Origin: a virus
DNA: 35,034 bases
IMG/VR virus record: IMGVR_UViG_3300042898_001867
Location: 1 to 35,034 of that record
Direction: 5' to 3' (one strand)
Shown here: positions 23,984 through 33,650 of the stretch, one piece after another
How the letters are laid out: each line of letters starts with the position of its first letter
Numbering within the stretch: position 1 is the first letter of the stretch
The notes under the pieces: generated by a model
Seen by the model: the letters and a program-made list of their open reading frames with translations, nothing else
What the model was told of the DNA's origin: nothing
The model's database searches: none
Translations under genes and position numbers: made by a program

Positions 23984-26900
23984 TTACCGCTAAAGGTACC
24001 ATAAGGATCATCTCTTAAGATCAGGCCTGAGCCGAATGGTTCTTCCATAGATTTTAAGATTTGTCCTTGTTGCTGGATTAGATCCTGGCTTAGTCTATAA
24101 GAAACATTCCCGTCCAGAGGAGTTAATGGAGGGTATCCATAGTCTACCGAATTGACAAACTCAGGATTAGGATCAGATGCAGTCGGAATAGACTGATTAA
24201 TAACCTTGATGAAAGCCGGTTTAGAAATCTGATAGACGTTTCCTGCAGCATCCTGAACTATATTCTGGATAGAATAATATCCAGCCTCGGTAAATGTGTA
24301 GATAAAGTAGGGGATGGATTTAACGTCCAGAATTGTCGTCTTGCTCGACTCGTCGGTCAGAACCCACTGGTTGTTTTGTTTTCCAAAAATCTGAGAAGCA
24401 TAGTTGCTAAAGAAGACCGTAGAAAGCATCGGGACCACTAGATCTCCATATGCTTCGTGAACGTCTGCCCATACCCAAGATCCAGATCCAGCTCTAGAAA
24501 TAATGTCTCCTAGATCTATTCCGGTCCCCGGTAAATACTGAGGGATAAATGCAGTGAAGGATGTATCGGTAGAAGAAGCATCAATCGGAAGTGCATCGGG
24601 ACCAGTAACACCCACCCTATATCCACCGATTAGTAGATTGTCTTCCAGGTCTAGTCCGAGTCTCATGTGACCAGTTCCAGGAACTCCGATAGATCCATTC
24701 AATCCCCCGCTCGGGTTCACCTTCCAGATGTAGTTGGTGGCAGTTCCGCCTTCAGTAAATATCGAATAGTACTTCTGTCCGGCCTTCCCAACGTCTATGT
24801 CGTCAAGACCGATAGATGTAATGTTTAAATCAACGGGAAGAACTTTGCTGCTGTGCAGCTTAACTGTCGATTCAGAAGGGGTTAGTTCTGCAGTTAAAAC
24901 GCTGTATCCGTTATAGTCCGGATTTTGGGAAGCTGTATATGATCCAAAAGAAGCAGTTCCAGAATAGAAGGTTGCCCAGTAGTATTTTCCGTCCCTGTAT
25001 CCAGAATCTATCCCTTGTTCGGGATTAATCGGAGCTGAATTTGTCTGGATGAAATTATAGGAAGATAGACTCCCTGAATAGTTTGCTACCATGTACAGAG
25101 GTCCAGTAGATCCGGTAGTTCCCCCTGTTAATCCAGAGCCAAGGAAACTGAATCCGTAAGAGTCTGAGGTTCCGGTGATTAGATAGGTTAGGGTTCCTTG
25201 ATCCTTCTGGACCGAATTGAAGATAACGTTTCCTCCAGTTCCAGAGGTGACCTTAGACTTTAGAAGTTCAAATTCGGTACCGATTGAAATCCAAAATCCA
25301 GACTTCAAATAAGACGAAGAATTCCAAGAAGAGAACAAGAATTCTGAAGTGGAAGGATTGTCGAGTCCTCTTTCCCATCCATCGCTATATGTGGAAATTC
25401 CACCCTTTAGTGTTCCCACGATGTCGACCTCATAGTTAGAGACCGCCAGAGAAAGGGTCTTTTCATAGAGCTCAGTATCTACTGTTGTAGAAGAAGAGTT
25501 TGGATCATAGGAAGAGCTGGCTGCAGGGAAAGATCTGAACTTTTTAAGTCTATAAGACGTCTCGAAATCACCGGCGGACCCAAAATCTATTCCTCCGTAA
25601 GAGGCTTGACTTCCTATGTTCTTTTCTATCTCCATCAAGAAAATTCCTTGCGCAGACGTATCAACCGGTCCTGTTGCAGGAATATACGGTCCTGTTGCAG
25701 GAAGAGCACCAGTTCCATCATAGATCCAAGGGTATAAGTATGGGCTTCCGGTTATTCCTGGAGTTTGAATATTAGAGAAACCGATCGGACCTCCAGTAGG
25801 TCCTCCAGTTAGTCCAGCAGCTCCTGGATAGGTAGAAGACCAAATTAGTTTTCCTGCTTCAACATACCCTTTATATGCTCCAAGAACATAGAGAGATTTT
25901 TGATCTACCGACGTTTGAATGTCCCAGACCTCGGTCTCATAACCTCTGATCGGGAGAACGTCCTGTACTTGTCCTGCTTCGTTATAGTAGGCAACATAGC
26001 CAACCTTCTGTCCAGACCTTGTGTAGCTAGATAGGGTGGGATTGGGATTTGTCAAAGTTAAAGGAGTCAAATTGTTTCTCAGACCAAAGTATGCAGTGTC
26101 TAAACTAGTGTACCCTCCTACTGCGTATTTTCCATCTATGTAGGACACAGATGTTGTTTTTGTAACTCCACCGGTAACTCCATCGACCCAGGAAGAATCT
26201 TGAAGAGATTGAGCAAGTTGGATCGAATCAAAATTTGGAATTTCACTTAGATTCCAGTAGTCTTGTTTTCCGGCTCTCCCGTCTGCAATAGCCTTTAGGT
26301 TTGCCTCCAAGAAGAGATTTCTAGGGTCTAGTCCAGGGTGTTTGTATTGAAGGTAATCGTTTTGATAGGTTCTCCAGGATGGGTAGGTCCAGGTATACTT
26401 GTTTGCCTTAGGAAGTTCTGCTTCGTCAGTCGGTAGAGCTTCGGTTGTTGGTGTATAGTAGACAAAGTTCCATCCGGTAGTTCCTGCATACTTAGAGGAT
26501 GCATAGACGTGGGGAATAACATAGTCAAATAAACCAACATAATTTCCAGAAGCAACAAAGATATCGTTGGGATAAATCTTCAGCCCGCTGTTGACAGACT
26601 TCGTCTCGGTCAGCATGATCGAGATAACGTCATCGGAAGGAAGACTAGAATTGGATGTATCATATAGAGTTAACGTGTCCCCATTAAAGTGGTACAGTCC
26701 AGTTCCTGATCCAGTGTTTGAATCTCCCGCTGCAAAGAAGACGTGCCCGTTGGGTCGGCTTTGAACGAAAGTGATCTCGTTGTTTGCAAGAGTTGGAAGA
26801 TTGGTAGTATCCCAGACGTAGAATTTATTTTGATCCCAGTAGACCAGTCCAGCATCGGTTCCAATCCAGAGATTCCCATTTTCGTCAAAATCCAGGGAGT

Positions 26901-27591
26901 AGATGACATCAGATGGGAGAGAAGTGTTTTTGCTGTTCCAAATCTGTGCTTGGTCTATGTAGGTTTCTCCACCTTCTAGGGTAGAGACTCTTAGAGTTCC
27001 ATCAGGGATAATATAAACACCATATTGGGTGGCTATGTAATAGTCGAAGGTAACTCCCTCGATCCCTTTAGCCTTAATGTCGTAGATGTGAGGCCAGGTA
27101 AATCCTTCCGCAGGTTGTGTCCAGGTAAGGTATGTCTTATCAAAAACATAGAGACTCCCGCCGGTAACTCCATATACCCCGGCAGGACCAGTCCCAGCTC
27201 CCCCGTTCAGAGGAGAAACGAAGGCAAGAACCTGTTCACCGAAAGGGGATGCATAGATTGTTGGAACGTCCAGGGATTGACCAGTTGCTCCTGTTACCTC
27301 CAGAGAGGTCCAGCTAGCTCCAGTTGCGGCAAAAGGTCCAGCTGCACTAAAAATTAAAGGAGTTGGCAGAGAAGGGGTAAATGCACATCCGACCCATTTT
27401 ACAGAGTCTTCGTCGATAGAAATACTTCTAGTGTCTAGGTAGTAGGGATTATTACCAGGAACTACCGAATTGGTAGAATCATAGTAGCTCCAGATGGAGC
27501 CGTCAAATTTAGTCAGATCCCTGCCGACTGCCCAGACGTTGTTAAATCCATCTAAAGCAGTTCCGTTAATATATCCTGTTGTACTTGCCAT
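23980..27591 (-). CDS. Double beta-propeller adhesin-like protein (1203 residues)
   Basis: Residues about 1-365 contain blades of the regulator-propeller type. Examples are NNVWAVGRDLTKFDGSIWSY near the start, NTSLPSDVIYSLDFDENG with NLWIGTDAGLVYWDQNKF near 230-265, and SSLPSDDVISI. This blade is typical of sensor domains of Bacteroidota two-component proteins. Residues about 485-1015 hold a second repeat resembling SBBP propeller blades: GKYAVGGYTSLDTAYFG, SLYVLGAYKGYVEAG, YWATFYSGTASFGSY, NLLIGGYRVGV. About 1040-1130 is PKD-like, ending FTEAGYYSIQNIVQDAAGN and KPAFIKVIN. Propellers usually bind ligands or partner proteins; here the protein is likely a virion appendage, being flanked by a PKD protein and baseplate genes. 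It has no signal peptide, as expected for a virion protein. Repeat boundaries were read by eye. Confidence 0.72.
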   Translation of the reverse strand: MASTTGYINGTALDGFNNVWAVGRDLTKFDGSIWSYYDSTNSVVPGNNPYYLDTRSISIDEDSVKWVGCAFTPSLPTPLIFSAAGPFAATGASWTSLEVTGATGQSLDVPTIYASPFGEQVLAFVSPLNGGAGTGPAGVYGVTGGSLYVFDKTYLTWTQPAEGFTWPHIYDIKAKGIEGVTFDYYIATQYGVYIIPDGTLRVSTLEGGETYIDQAQIWNSKNTSLPSDVIYSLDFDENGNLWIGTDAGLVYWDQNKFYVWDTTNLPTLANNEITFVQSRPNGHVFFAAGDSNTGSGTGLYHFNGDTLTLYDTSNSSLPSDDVISIMLTETKSVNSGLKIYPNDIFVASGNYVGLFDYVIPHVYASSKYAGTTGWNFVYYTPTTEALPTDEAELPKANKYTWTYPSWRTYQNDYLQYKHPGLDPRNLFLEANLKAIADGRAGKQDYWNLSEIPNFDSIQLAQSLQDSSWVDGVTGGVTKTTSVSYIDGKYAVGGYTSLDTAYFGLRNNLTPLTLTNPNPTLSSYTRSGQKVGYVAYYNEAGQVQDVLPIRGYETEVWDIQTSVDQKSLYVLGAYKGYVEAGKLIWSSTYPGAAGLTGGPTGGPIGFSNIQTPGITGSPYLYPWIYDGTGALPATGPYIPATGPVDTSAQGIFLMEIEKNIGSQASYGGIDFGSAGDFETSYRLKKFRSFPAASSSYDPNSSSTTVDTELYEKTLSLAVSNYEVDIVGTLKGGISTYSDGWERGLDNPSTSEFLFSSWNSSSYLKSGFWISIGTEFELLKSKVTSGTGGNVIFNSVQKDQGTLTYLITGTSDSYGFSFLGSGLTGGTTGSTGPLYMVANYSGSLSSYNFIQTNSAPINPEQGIDSGYRDGKYYWATFYSGTASFGSYTASQNPDYNGYSVLTAELTPSESTVKLHSSKVLPVDLNITSIGLDDIDVGKAGQKYYSIFTEGGTATNYIWKVNPSGGLNGSIGVPGTGHMRLGLDLEDNLLIGGYRVGVTGPDALPIDASSTDTSFTAFIPQYLPGTGIDLGDIISRAGSGSWVWADVHEAYGDLVVPMLSTVFFSNYASQIFGKQNNQWVLTDESSKTTILDVKSIPYFIYTFTEAGYYSIQNIVQDAAGNVYQISKPAFIKVINQSIPTASDPNPEFVNSVDYGYPPLTPLDGNVSYRLSQDLIQQQGQILKSMEEPFGSGLILRDDPYGTFSGN

Positions 27592-27614
27592 TTAATTTAT
27601 TTATTCTTAGTTTT

Positions 27615-29315
27615 TTAGACACTTCCCCCAAAATTCATCAAATTGTAGGCCATGCCTGGTGTTATAGACAAAGGAGTTGAAAATAATCCAGAACAGGTCT
27701 CCAGAGAACCCTGTGAGTTTGCATAATCAGCGGTAAAAGGTGCTATTGGTGTTGCTAAAGGAGGCATATTAGAACTATAGTAACCGTTAATAGTTGCAGA
27801 GTTGTCCGAAATACTAACTAGCTGGACTAATGATGCGTTTAGAATTAGAAGGGCCACCCCATAATAGTCAGTCGGACTATACCCAGATCCAACTGGACTA
27901 GACCAGCCACAAGAGAAATCAGGACTTGCAACAAACTGAACGTTTCCAGTTCCTCCGGGTATAGAAGAATTAATAGCAGAATTGAGGAAGCTGACAAACC
28001 CAGAGCCGTTAACAGTATTCTGTGCGGTAAAGAAATTACCGGCAGTTAAAGGATCGTTCCCGGTAGCTCCCGCGATTCCGATAGAAGCAGTAGCTCCGTA
28101 AGGGATTCCTCCCAAGGTTACAGAAATGTAGATCTGGTAAACAGGATTAGCCGGGGTTGGGAAAGATGGAAGATTAATGTTCTGAAGATAAGCAGAGGAA
28201 TAAACAACCGGGTTAGAATCCGATCCACCGATATTTATAAAGGTCATCGGGGTTGGATTCTGTGTATTCGAATACTGGAGATTTCCGCTGTGTGCAATCT
28301 TGTATGGATTATTTACGAGGTAGTTAAGGAGTCCAGAACTGTAGCTGTAGTTTGCGTATAGATTCAGTAAAAGCCCCGAGGTATCACCGATAAAAAATTC
28401 AGCAGTCTGATCCGAGACGATATAGAACCCAAGATTTATAGCGTCATTTGGGCTGAGATAAGAGTAGGAAGAGTATATCGGTCCTTGAATTAGCATGAGA
28501 CCCCCGATTATGTCATTGTAAGTCGAGCTCCATAATCCAGTATTCATCATCACATTTGCAGTTTCTGTGTCTGAATGGAAATACAAATTTGTTTTATTAG
28601 AAGTCCCTCTCAGAAGATAATTAAGTCTAATTATCAGATTGGAAGAGGAATACCCGAAAAAGTTCATGTCAACCGGAATTCCACCGCTGGTAACAATTCC
28701 GCCAGAAAGTCCGGTTACAAAATTAGGACTAGAAGGGCCAGTTGCGTTTAGATAAAGCTGTTCAGCAGGGCCCAACTTTTGAACCTGCACAGACGTAGAA
28801 GCCGAGGACGAAAGATAAACATTAGAGGTAGACAGCGAAATGTTTGCAGTATAGGAAGACCCAGGTGCACCGGTATATCCCCCGGTTAACGTGTTCCAAT
28901 CAGCATATCCAGTAACACCAACGTTTTGTGTTGTTGCGGATCTTCCATAAGGAAGGGTCCACGTCCAGGAGGTTGGGGGGAAAGGAGTTCCAACTGTGGA
29001 GTCCTGAAGGCTGTATCCCTCGTTCATCTTCACGGATGAAGGAGATGGGCCAGAAATTCCAGCTACCAGAGTGGTAGGAGAAACCTGGATCAGATTGGTT
29101 TTTGTTAGAGTGGAAGTAGTTCCAAACGAATCAGTTTCAGTCAGAGAAACTGTGTAGTTCCCAGGGACGTTATAAAAAATCGCTGCAGTTATTCCAGTTC
29201 CTGTAGCAGGAGATCCGCCGGAAAAAGACCACGATCTAGTCAGGGGAACCGCTCCTGAACTTGTGTCGGTAAAATTTACCGATTGGTATTGGTATATTTG
29301 TAAACTCTCTGACAT
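27615..29315 (-). CDS. PKD-domain structural protein (566 residues)
   Basis: Residues 13-78 form a clear PKD domain: VNFTDTSSG, SWSFSGGSPATG, and the hallmark FYNVPGNYTVSLTETDSFG, closing with NLIQV. About 88-180 is a second, divergent copy (GYSLQDSTVG, PTSWTWTLPYG, YTANISLSTSN, SVQVQKLG). The remaining 385 residues are beta-rich and of no recognised family (NLIIRLNYLLRG, YQIYISVTLGGIPYG). PKD domains are Ig-like spacers common on surface and carbohydrate-degrading proteins; in phages they decorate tail or capsid proteins. It lies between the gp7-like and propeller genes with gaps of 16 and 23 bases. I infer a baseplate-peripheral or adhesion role. Confidence 0.75.
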   Translation of the reverse strand: MSESLQIYQYQSVNFTDTSSGAVPLTRSWSFSGGSPATGTGITAAIFYNVPGNYTVSLTETDSFGTTSTLTKTNLIQVSPTTLVAGISGPSPSSVKMNEGYSLQDSTVGTPFPPTSWTWTLPYGRSATTQNVGVTGYADWNTLTGGYTGAPGSSYTANISLSTSNVYLSSSASTSVQVQKLGPAEQLYLNATGPSSPNFVTGLSGGIVTSGGIPVDMNFFGYSSSNLIIRLNYLLRGTSNKTNLYFHSDTETANVMMNTGLWSSTYNDIIGGLMLIQGPIYSSYSYLSPNDAINLGFYIVSDQTAEFFIGDTSGLLLNLYANYSYSSGLLNYLVNNPYKIAHSGNLQYSNTQNPTPMTFINIGGSDSNPVVYSSAYLQNINLPSFPTPANPVYQIYISVTLGGIPYGATASIGIAGATGNDPLTAGNFFTAQNTVNGSGFVSFLNSAINSSIPGGTGNVQFVASPDFSCGWSSPVGSGYSPTDYYGVALLILNASLVQLVSISDNSATINGYYSSNMPPLATPIAPFTADYANSQGSLETCSGLFSTPLSITPGMAYNLMNFGGSV

Positions 29316-29331
29316 CTATTAGTAATTTAAA

Positions 29332-32300
29332 TTAAGGTCCAGTTGCATATGTGAAAGAAACTATCAACGGTGGTGGTGCTCCAGGAACAGTCGGGGGAGA
29401 AGCATATCCTCCGGAGGTTGCACCAAAGAAGGTGAACTCGATCTGAACCGGCTGAGCAGTTGTTAGAAGATCTCCAGATCCGTATGGATATACCTGGTAG
29501 TAGAAATTAGAAATGTGAGGCTCAGTCGAAGAGTTTAATTCTGAAACTGCTCCAGATAGGGTGATGTATCCGGTAGGTCCAGTTACCCCACCTGTTGCTG
29601 AAAAAGTAACTCCTACAGGGAAAGGATATGTCTCATTTCCCGTACTAACTTTAATGTTGTCCCCAACTTTAATGCTGTGAATTTCAAATCCTCCTAACCA
29701 TCCGTTCTCATACTCAAAATCATACCATCCATGAGCGTATGCTTGATCCCAAGTTGAGGTTGGAATAGAATCCCAGTTTAGATTTTTATATCCCCAGTAT
29801 CTTAGGTTCTCGTCAGGGAAGCTTCCGTAGTTTTCGTTCCACGAGATATACTGGCTTCCTGAGGTTGCACCTCCGGAAAGAGAAGGGCTGGAAGAAATAA
29901 CCTCTAGCGATCCGGTTACGACTGCAGTTAAGACGTCGCCATTGCCAACGTTTCCAGAGTCCGTGTTTGCTAGAATATTAAGGGTTGCAGGAATCGAGTT
30001 CGGCCCAGTGCAGCCTGCAAAATAATCGGGTTGGGTATACACAGAGTTAACAACTTCTACTATGGAATTAACGGTCGACTGAAGACTAGCTCCTGCTGAG
30101 GTTGCCCCAATGGATCTTCCATTAACTAAGATGTTAATCTCTCCTCCTCCAGTAACAGTCTGGCTCGTCCAGTAAGAAGGGTCTATGTAAGTTGCAGTTG
30201 CACCAGGGATATAGCCTGTACTTCCCGCAATAATTCCATCGCCAGGTTCCAATACCACCGGAATCTGGAAAGAATTTCCAGTGGCACCGGGAGGTATTTC
30301 AACGTCCCACGCACCGTTTATTTCCGGAGTTGATCCTGAGATGAATACCAGAGATCCCTCGGTAAATCCGTGTGGCTGATCTGTTACGATCTGAACAAAC
30401 CCGTATTGGTTGCTGGTAGGGCTTCCCGGTAGGGAAGGAATCCAGACCGAATAAGCCTGAAGTATGCTGTAGAAGCTCTGCTGAAGAACTATATTTCCAG
30501 AAGCACCCTGCGGATTAATCGGAACTCTCACCATCATATCTGCAGTTCCCTGGACGTTGTTTCCGTAAGTTGAAAACTGAAGGATTTCCGGGGGAAGATT
30601 CTGAGTTAGTTCACTGTATGTTTTTCCTTCTGCTGGATATTCCCAGATGGACCCGTAGGAGTCCCAATCTCTGATTGTTTGGTTCCAAGAATAGTACTCG
30701 TTCTGTCTGTACCTGGTCCAAGCATCCATCTCGATCTGGATTGGATCGACTTTAATCAGAGAATTCTTAATGATGTTGTTCTTGAAGTTAAACGAATCGT
30801 AGACGTTGCAGGTAACCATATATTCTCCCGTGTAAGGAAGGAAATGGGCCAGTTTATTATAGTCCATGATGTACCCCCTCTTCTGGAAGTAATAGGGTGT
30901 TCCTGGTTGGGTTGCAGTTTTTTCTATGATCCACTCAACCTCGTTGTAGGTCGAGAAATCTATATTATCCCAGTTCAGAAGTTGAAGATCCTGAATTGTG
31001 GAAGTCAAAAGATTTACGGTCAAAAATGTTGTTGACAGATCAGAAGAAAGTCTAACGTGGTAAATCTGATCTGTGTAGGAACCGGTTGTTCCTATAATTT
31101 GTGCTCCGACTCCTCCGGTAGTTCCGGTTGGTCCAGTTGGTCCATAGAAAGGACCGGATGGATCCTGGTACGTTTTAACGTTAACTAAATCTCCAATTTT
31201 AAAATCAGGAAGCTTCAAAGAATTCCAGCTGACTCCCATTTCATCCCAAACCCAGATGTCCAAAAGTGTTTCCAGAATGACCGGCATTCCGATTGGATTC
31301 TGATAGGGGAGACCTGTTGCAGGTTCAATATAGTCAATGGGATCTGATGTTCCATCTCCCAAAGATTTTATTTGACCATTCTCTTTCAAATAGTAGAAGT
31401 TGGAAATGGCATCCAGCATAGCTGAATTTTGAGAAGAGCTATAGTTTTGAAGGTTATCAAGAGGTGCGGAAACGTTCCCTAAATCAGAGCTAGGAGAGTT
31501 CACTATGGTCATAGTTCCCTGAAGCTTGGTTGGATTTACACTAGAATAATAGTAGATAGTGGTCTGTTCCTGCGGATTTACGTTAATTGTAACAGGTCCA
31601 CCAGTTCCCCCGATTGTCCCGTTATTAGTAACACCTAATGGATTAACTTGAGACAGAGAAGACTGTGTGGTAAGATAAAAGTCATATCCTGTGGTAACAA
31701 GAGTAAAGTTGTATGTCTTTCCTTTTTCTAGAGTAATAATTGGATTATATCCCGGGACAGCTACAAGTGTATCCGTCTGGCCAGTTGCTCCAGAGAAGCT
31801 AAAGGCATCTCCCGAAGGTCCTACTATGCTGACATTATAATCTATAACGTCGAAGTAGTTCATCGGAGCTTGGATCGAGTTAGGGTAAGTTCTGAGGCCA
31901 AAAGATCTAAGATCCTCAATGTATCCCTGTGGGGGGTTTGCCTTAATGTCTAGATTAAATCCAGAGTCGATGTCGTTTCTCTCCATCGTATCTGTCCAAG
32001 ATCTAGTATTATAGACTTCAAAATAAACACCTTCTCCAGTGATGTCTACTATCCTTGCATTTAGGGGTAGATAGGTTAGTTTAAGTCTCTGCTTTAGAGC
32101 AAAGAGTTTAACCAGAATTTCCTCCTGACTGAAGACAAATGCCTCCTCAGTAATAGGATATCCATATTCGTCCTCCAGAACAGTCGACTTGTTCAGATCG
32201 TAGTAGAGACCAAATAGAGAAGTCTTTTTGTAAGTTCTGCTAGGAACTAGGGTATCTTCTCCAGAAACGTTCAGAACGTAATTTCCGTCTGCATCTGGTC

Positions 32301-33648
32301 CATAGGTCTGTTCAAGTCTATATTTCCCACTATTTTCATTATCCAAAACATCAGCGATCTGGATCGACTGGTTGACCATGAAGCTCTGGTCGTATTTATT
32401 GAGGAACATCTGGTTCTCCAGAAGAGGGCTAACCTTTACCTTCTGGTAGTTTAGATTTAACCAATATTCCTTGATTCTTAAATCTTGGTAGCCGAAGAAC
32501 TGAAGTGCTCCAATTAGACCTTTGTAAGCTCCGATATAGGGAAAGATTTCTTCCCCCGCAACCATCAATTCCTTTCTTTTCTCGTTGATCTCTATCCAGT
32601 TTGGAAGTGGTTCATAAGGGTCGTGTCCCCTTAGAATGTTAGAGTCAATTTGATAGAATGCCCTTCCGAGGTTTGCGGTCAGAACATCGAGACGAGAATC
32701 TTCTCCTATAATCTGTCCATAAAATAGGATCTCTACAATCTTTTCCGGTGTTCCTGATGTTATGTCTTCTACTACAAGCCTTCTCTCGTAGACCTCTGCT
32801 GCAACATCAGGTGCATTTAGAGCAACGTTGATAGACAGGGCGGAGGAGTCTACTGATCCAGAGGTGGTTTGGACATATCCAGGATAAGCAATAGAATAAA
32901 AATCTGCAGAAGTCCCACCAACAGGGATTGCAATGTTCTGGTAGTTGATAATAGAAGGTTCCCCCGAAATATCAGGGTCGTTCTGAACAATCTGGTAAGT
33001 GAAGATGATCTCGGAAACGTCTGTGTTTCCGTATGTGTCGTTCGCCCATCTAGTTCTCCATAACCGGGTTCCTGCAGTTGGTCCAGTTGCATTGGTGTGG
33101 GGATACCCAAGTTCACCTGTGGATCCAACGACAAATTCCTGCACAATAAAGATCTGCTGGTTCTCGTAGAGTCCTGCAGAGATTGGATCGAAATACATCT
33201 CCCCGTAGAAATATCCACCGGGTAGATTTGTGTATTCGGTCGACAGGTTTATGTCGTTCTGGTCGGAAATAATAGTAGATCCCAGAATTTTATCTACAGT
33301 TAGTGTAATCGTAGGCCCGGAGATAGAAACATCTCTAACTCTAAAGCTTAAATCGTTAGCAGGGTAGACCGCTAGGTTAACCCTAATGGTTGCTCCGTCT
33401 ATGATGGAAGCTAAGACTTCTTGAGCCCACGGAATGAGATTTCCTCTAGTTCTATCTGTTGTATTTAGATAGACAAGTCCATTGTCAATGTCTACAAGGG
33501 AAATATATCCATCAGCTGGGGATGATCCAGAATTTGTGGAATAGTAGAGGTAACTGGTGTCTAAATTAGCAGATCCAGTTGGACCAACATATGCAAAATT
33601 TAGAGGGTCTCCTTGCTTATCAAAAAACCTTAAGTGTAAATTTGCCAT
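29332..33648 (-). CDS. Baseplate wedge protein, T4 gp7 / P2 gpI-like, with extra beta domains (1438 residues)
   Basis: Residues about 318-405 carry the P2 gpI-type core: LDVLTANLGRAFYQID, then KRKELMVAGEEIFPYIGAYK, GLIGALQFFGYQDLRIKEYW. This GT/AY-x-GLxxALxxFGY pattern marks gpI-like wedge proteins, and T4 gp7 is the gpI equivalent. The protein is longer than T4 gp7 (1032). Added modules are a cupredoxin-like domain at about 630-715 (NPIITLEKGKTYNFTLVTTG, TTIYYYSSVNP, GTMTIVN) without obvious copper ligands; a PKD-like strand set at about 915-970 (FLPYTGEYMVTCNVYDSF); and an FCCH-like module at about 1081-1156 (PHGFTEGSLVFISGSTPEI), duplicated in the 1976-residue gene. In the wedge, gp7 holds the gp6 dimer, matching the gene order here. 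The gpI-like role is inferred from motif and neighbours. Confidence 0.65.
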   Translation of the reverse strand: MANLHLRFFDKQGDPLNFAYVGPTGSANLDTSYLYYSTNSGSSPADGYISLVDIDNGLVYLNTTDRTRGNLIPWAQEVLASIIDGATIRVNLAVYPANDLSFRVRDVSISGPTITLTVDKILGSTIISDQNDINLSTEYTNLPGGYFYGEMYFDPISAGLYENQQIFIVQEFVVGSTGELGYPHTNATGPTAGTRLWRTRWANDTYGNTDVSEIIFTYQIVQNDPDISGEPSIINYQNIAIPVGGTSADFYSIAYPGYVQTTSGSVDSSALSINVALNAPDVAAEVYERRLVVEDITSGTPEKIVEILFYGQIIGEDSRLDVLTANLGRAFYQIDSNILRGHDPYEPLPNWIEINEKRKELMVAGEEIFPYIGAYKGLIGALQFFGYQDLRIKEYWLNLNYQKVKVSPLLENQMFLNKYDQSFMVNQSIQIADVLDNENSGKYRLEQTYGPDADGNYVLNVSGEDTLVPSRTYKKTSLFGLYYDLNKSTVLEDEYGYPITEEAFVFSQEEILVKLFALKQRLKLTYLPLNARIVDITGEGVYFEVYNTRSWTDTMERNDIDSGFNLDIKANPPQGYIEDLRSFGLRTYPNSIQAPMNYFDVIDYNVSIVGPSGDAFSFSGATGQTDTLVAVPGYNPIITLEKGKTYNFTLVTTGYDFYLTTQSSLSQVNPLGVTNNGTIGGTGGPVTINVNPQEQTTIYYYSSVNPTKLQGTMTIVNSPSSDLGNVSAPLDNLQNYSSSQNSAMLDAISNFYYLKENGQIKSLGDGTSDPIDYIEPATGLPYQNPIGMPVILETLLDIWVWDEMGVSWNSLKLPDFKIGDLVNVKTYQDPSGPFYGPTGPTGTTGGVGAQIIGTTGSYTDQIYHVRLSSDLSTTFLTVNLLTSTIQDLQLLNWDNIDFSTYNEVEWIIEKTATQPGTPYYFQKRGYIMDYNKLAHFLPYTGEYMVTCNVYDSFNFKNNIIKNSLIKVDPIQIEMDAWTRYRQNEYYSWNQTIRDWDSYGSIWEYPAEGKTYSELTQNLPPEILQFSTYGNNVQGTADMMVRVPINPQGASGNIVLQQSFYSILQAYSVWIPSLPGSPTSNQYGFVQIVTDQPHGFTEGSLVFISGSTPEINGAWDVEIPPGATGNSFQIPVVLEPGDGIIAGSTGYIPGATATYIDPSYWTSQTVTGGGEINILVNGRSIGATSAGASLQSTVNSIVEVVNSVYTQPDYFAGCTGPNSIPATLNILANTDSGNVGNGDVLTAVVTGSLEVISSSPSLSGGATSGSQYISWNENYGSFPDENLRYWGYKNLNWDSIPTSTWDQAYAHGWYDFEYENGWLGGFEIHSIKVGDNIKVSTGNETYPFPVGVTFSATGGVTGPTGYITLSGAVSELNSSTEPHISNFYYQVYPYGSGDLLTTAQPVQIEFTFFGATSGGYASPPTVPGAPPPLIVSFTYATGP
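30181..30408 (-). repeat. Duplicated FCCH-like module, copy in the gp7-like gene
   Basis: This is the partner of 14701-14931. It lies in the C-terminal third of the gp7-like protein, after the PKD-like strands. The DNA is also similar but synonymous sites differ often, so the duplication is not very recent. Confidence 0.85.
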
Positions 33649-33650
33649 CT

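Noticed and set aside
30679-31035. Plus-strand open frame of 118 codons
   Set aside because: It lies wholly antisense to the gp7-like gene and has no start context or recognisable domain. The same reasoning applies to other plus-strand frames, such as 10714-11064, 13177-13482 and 27025-27357.
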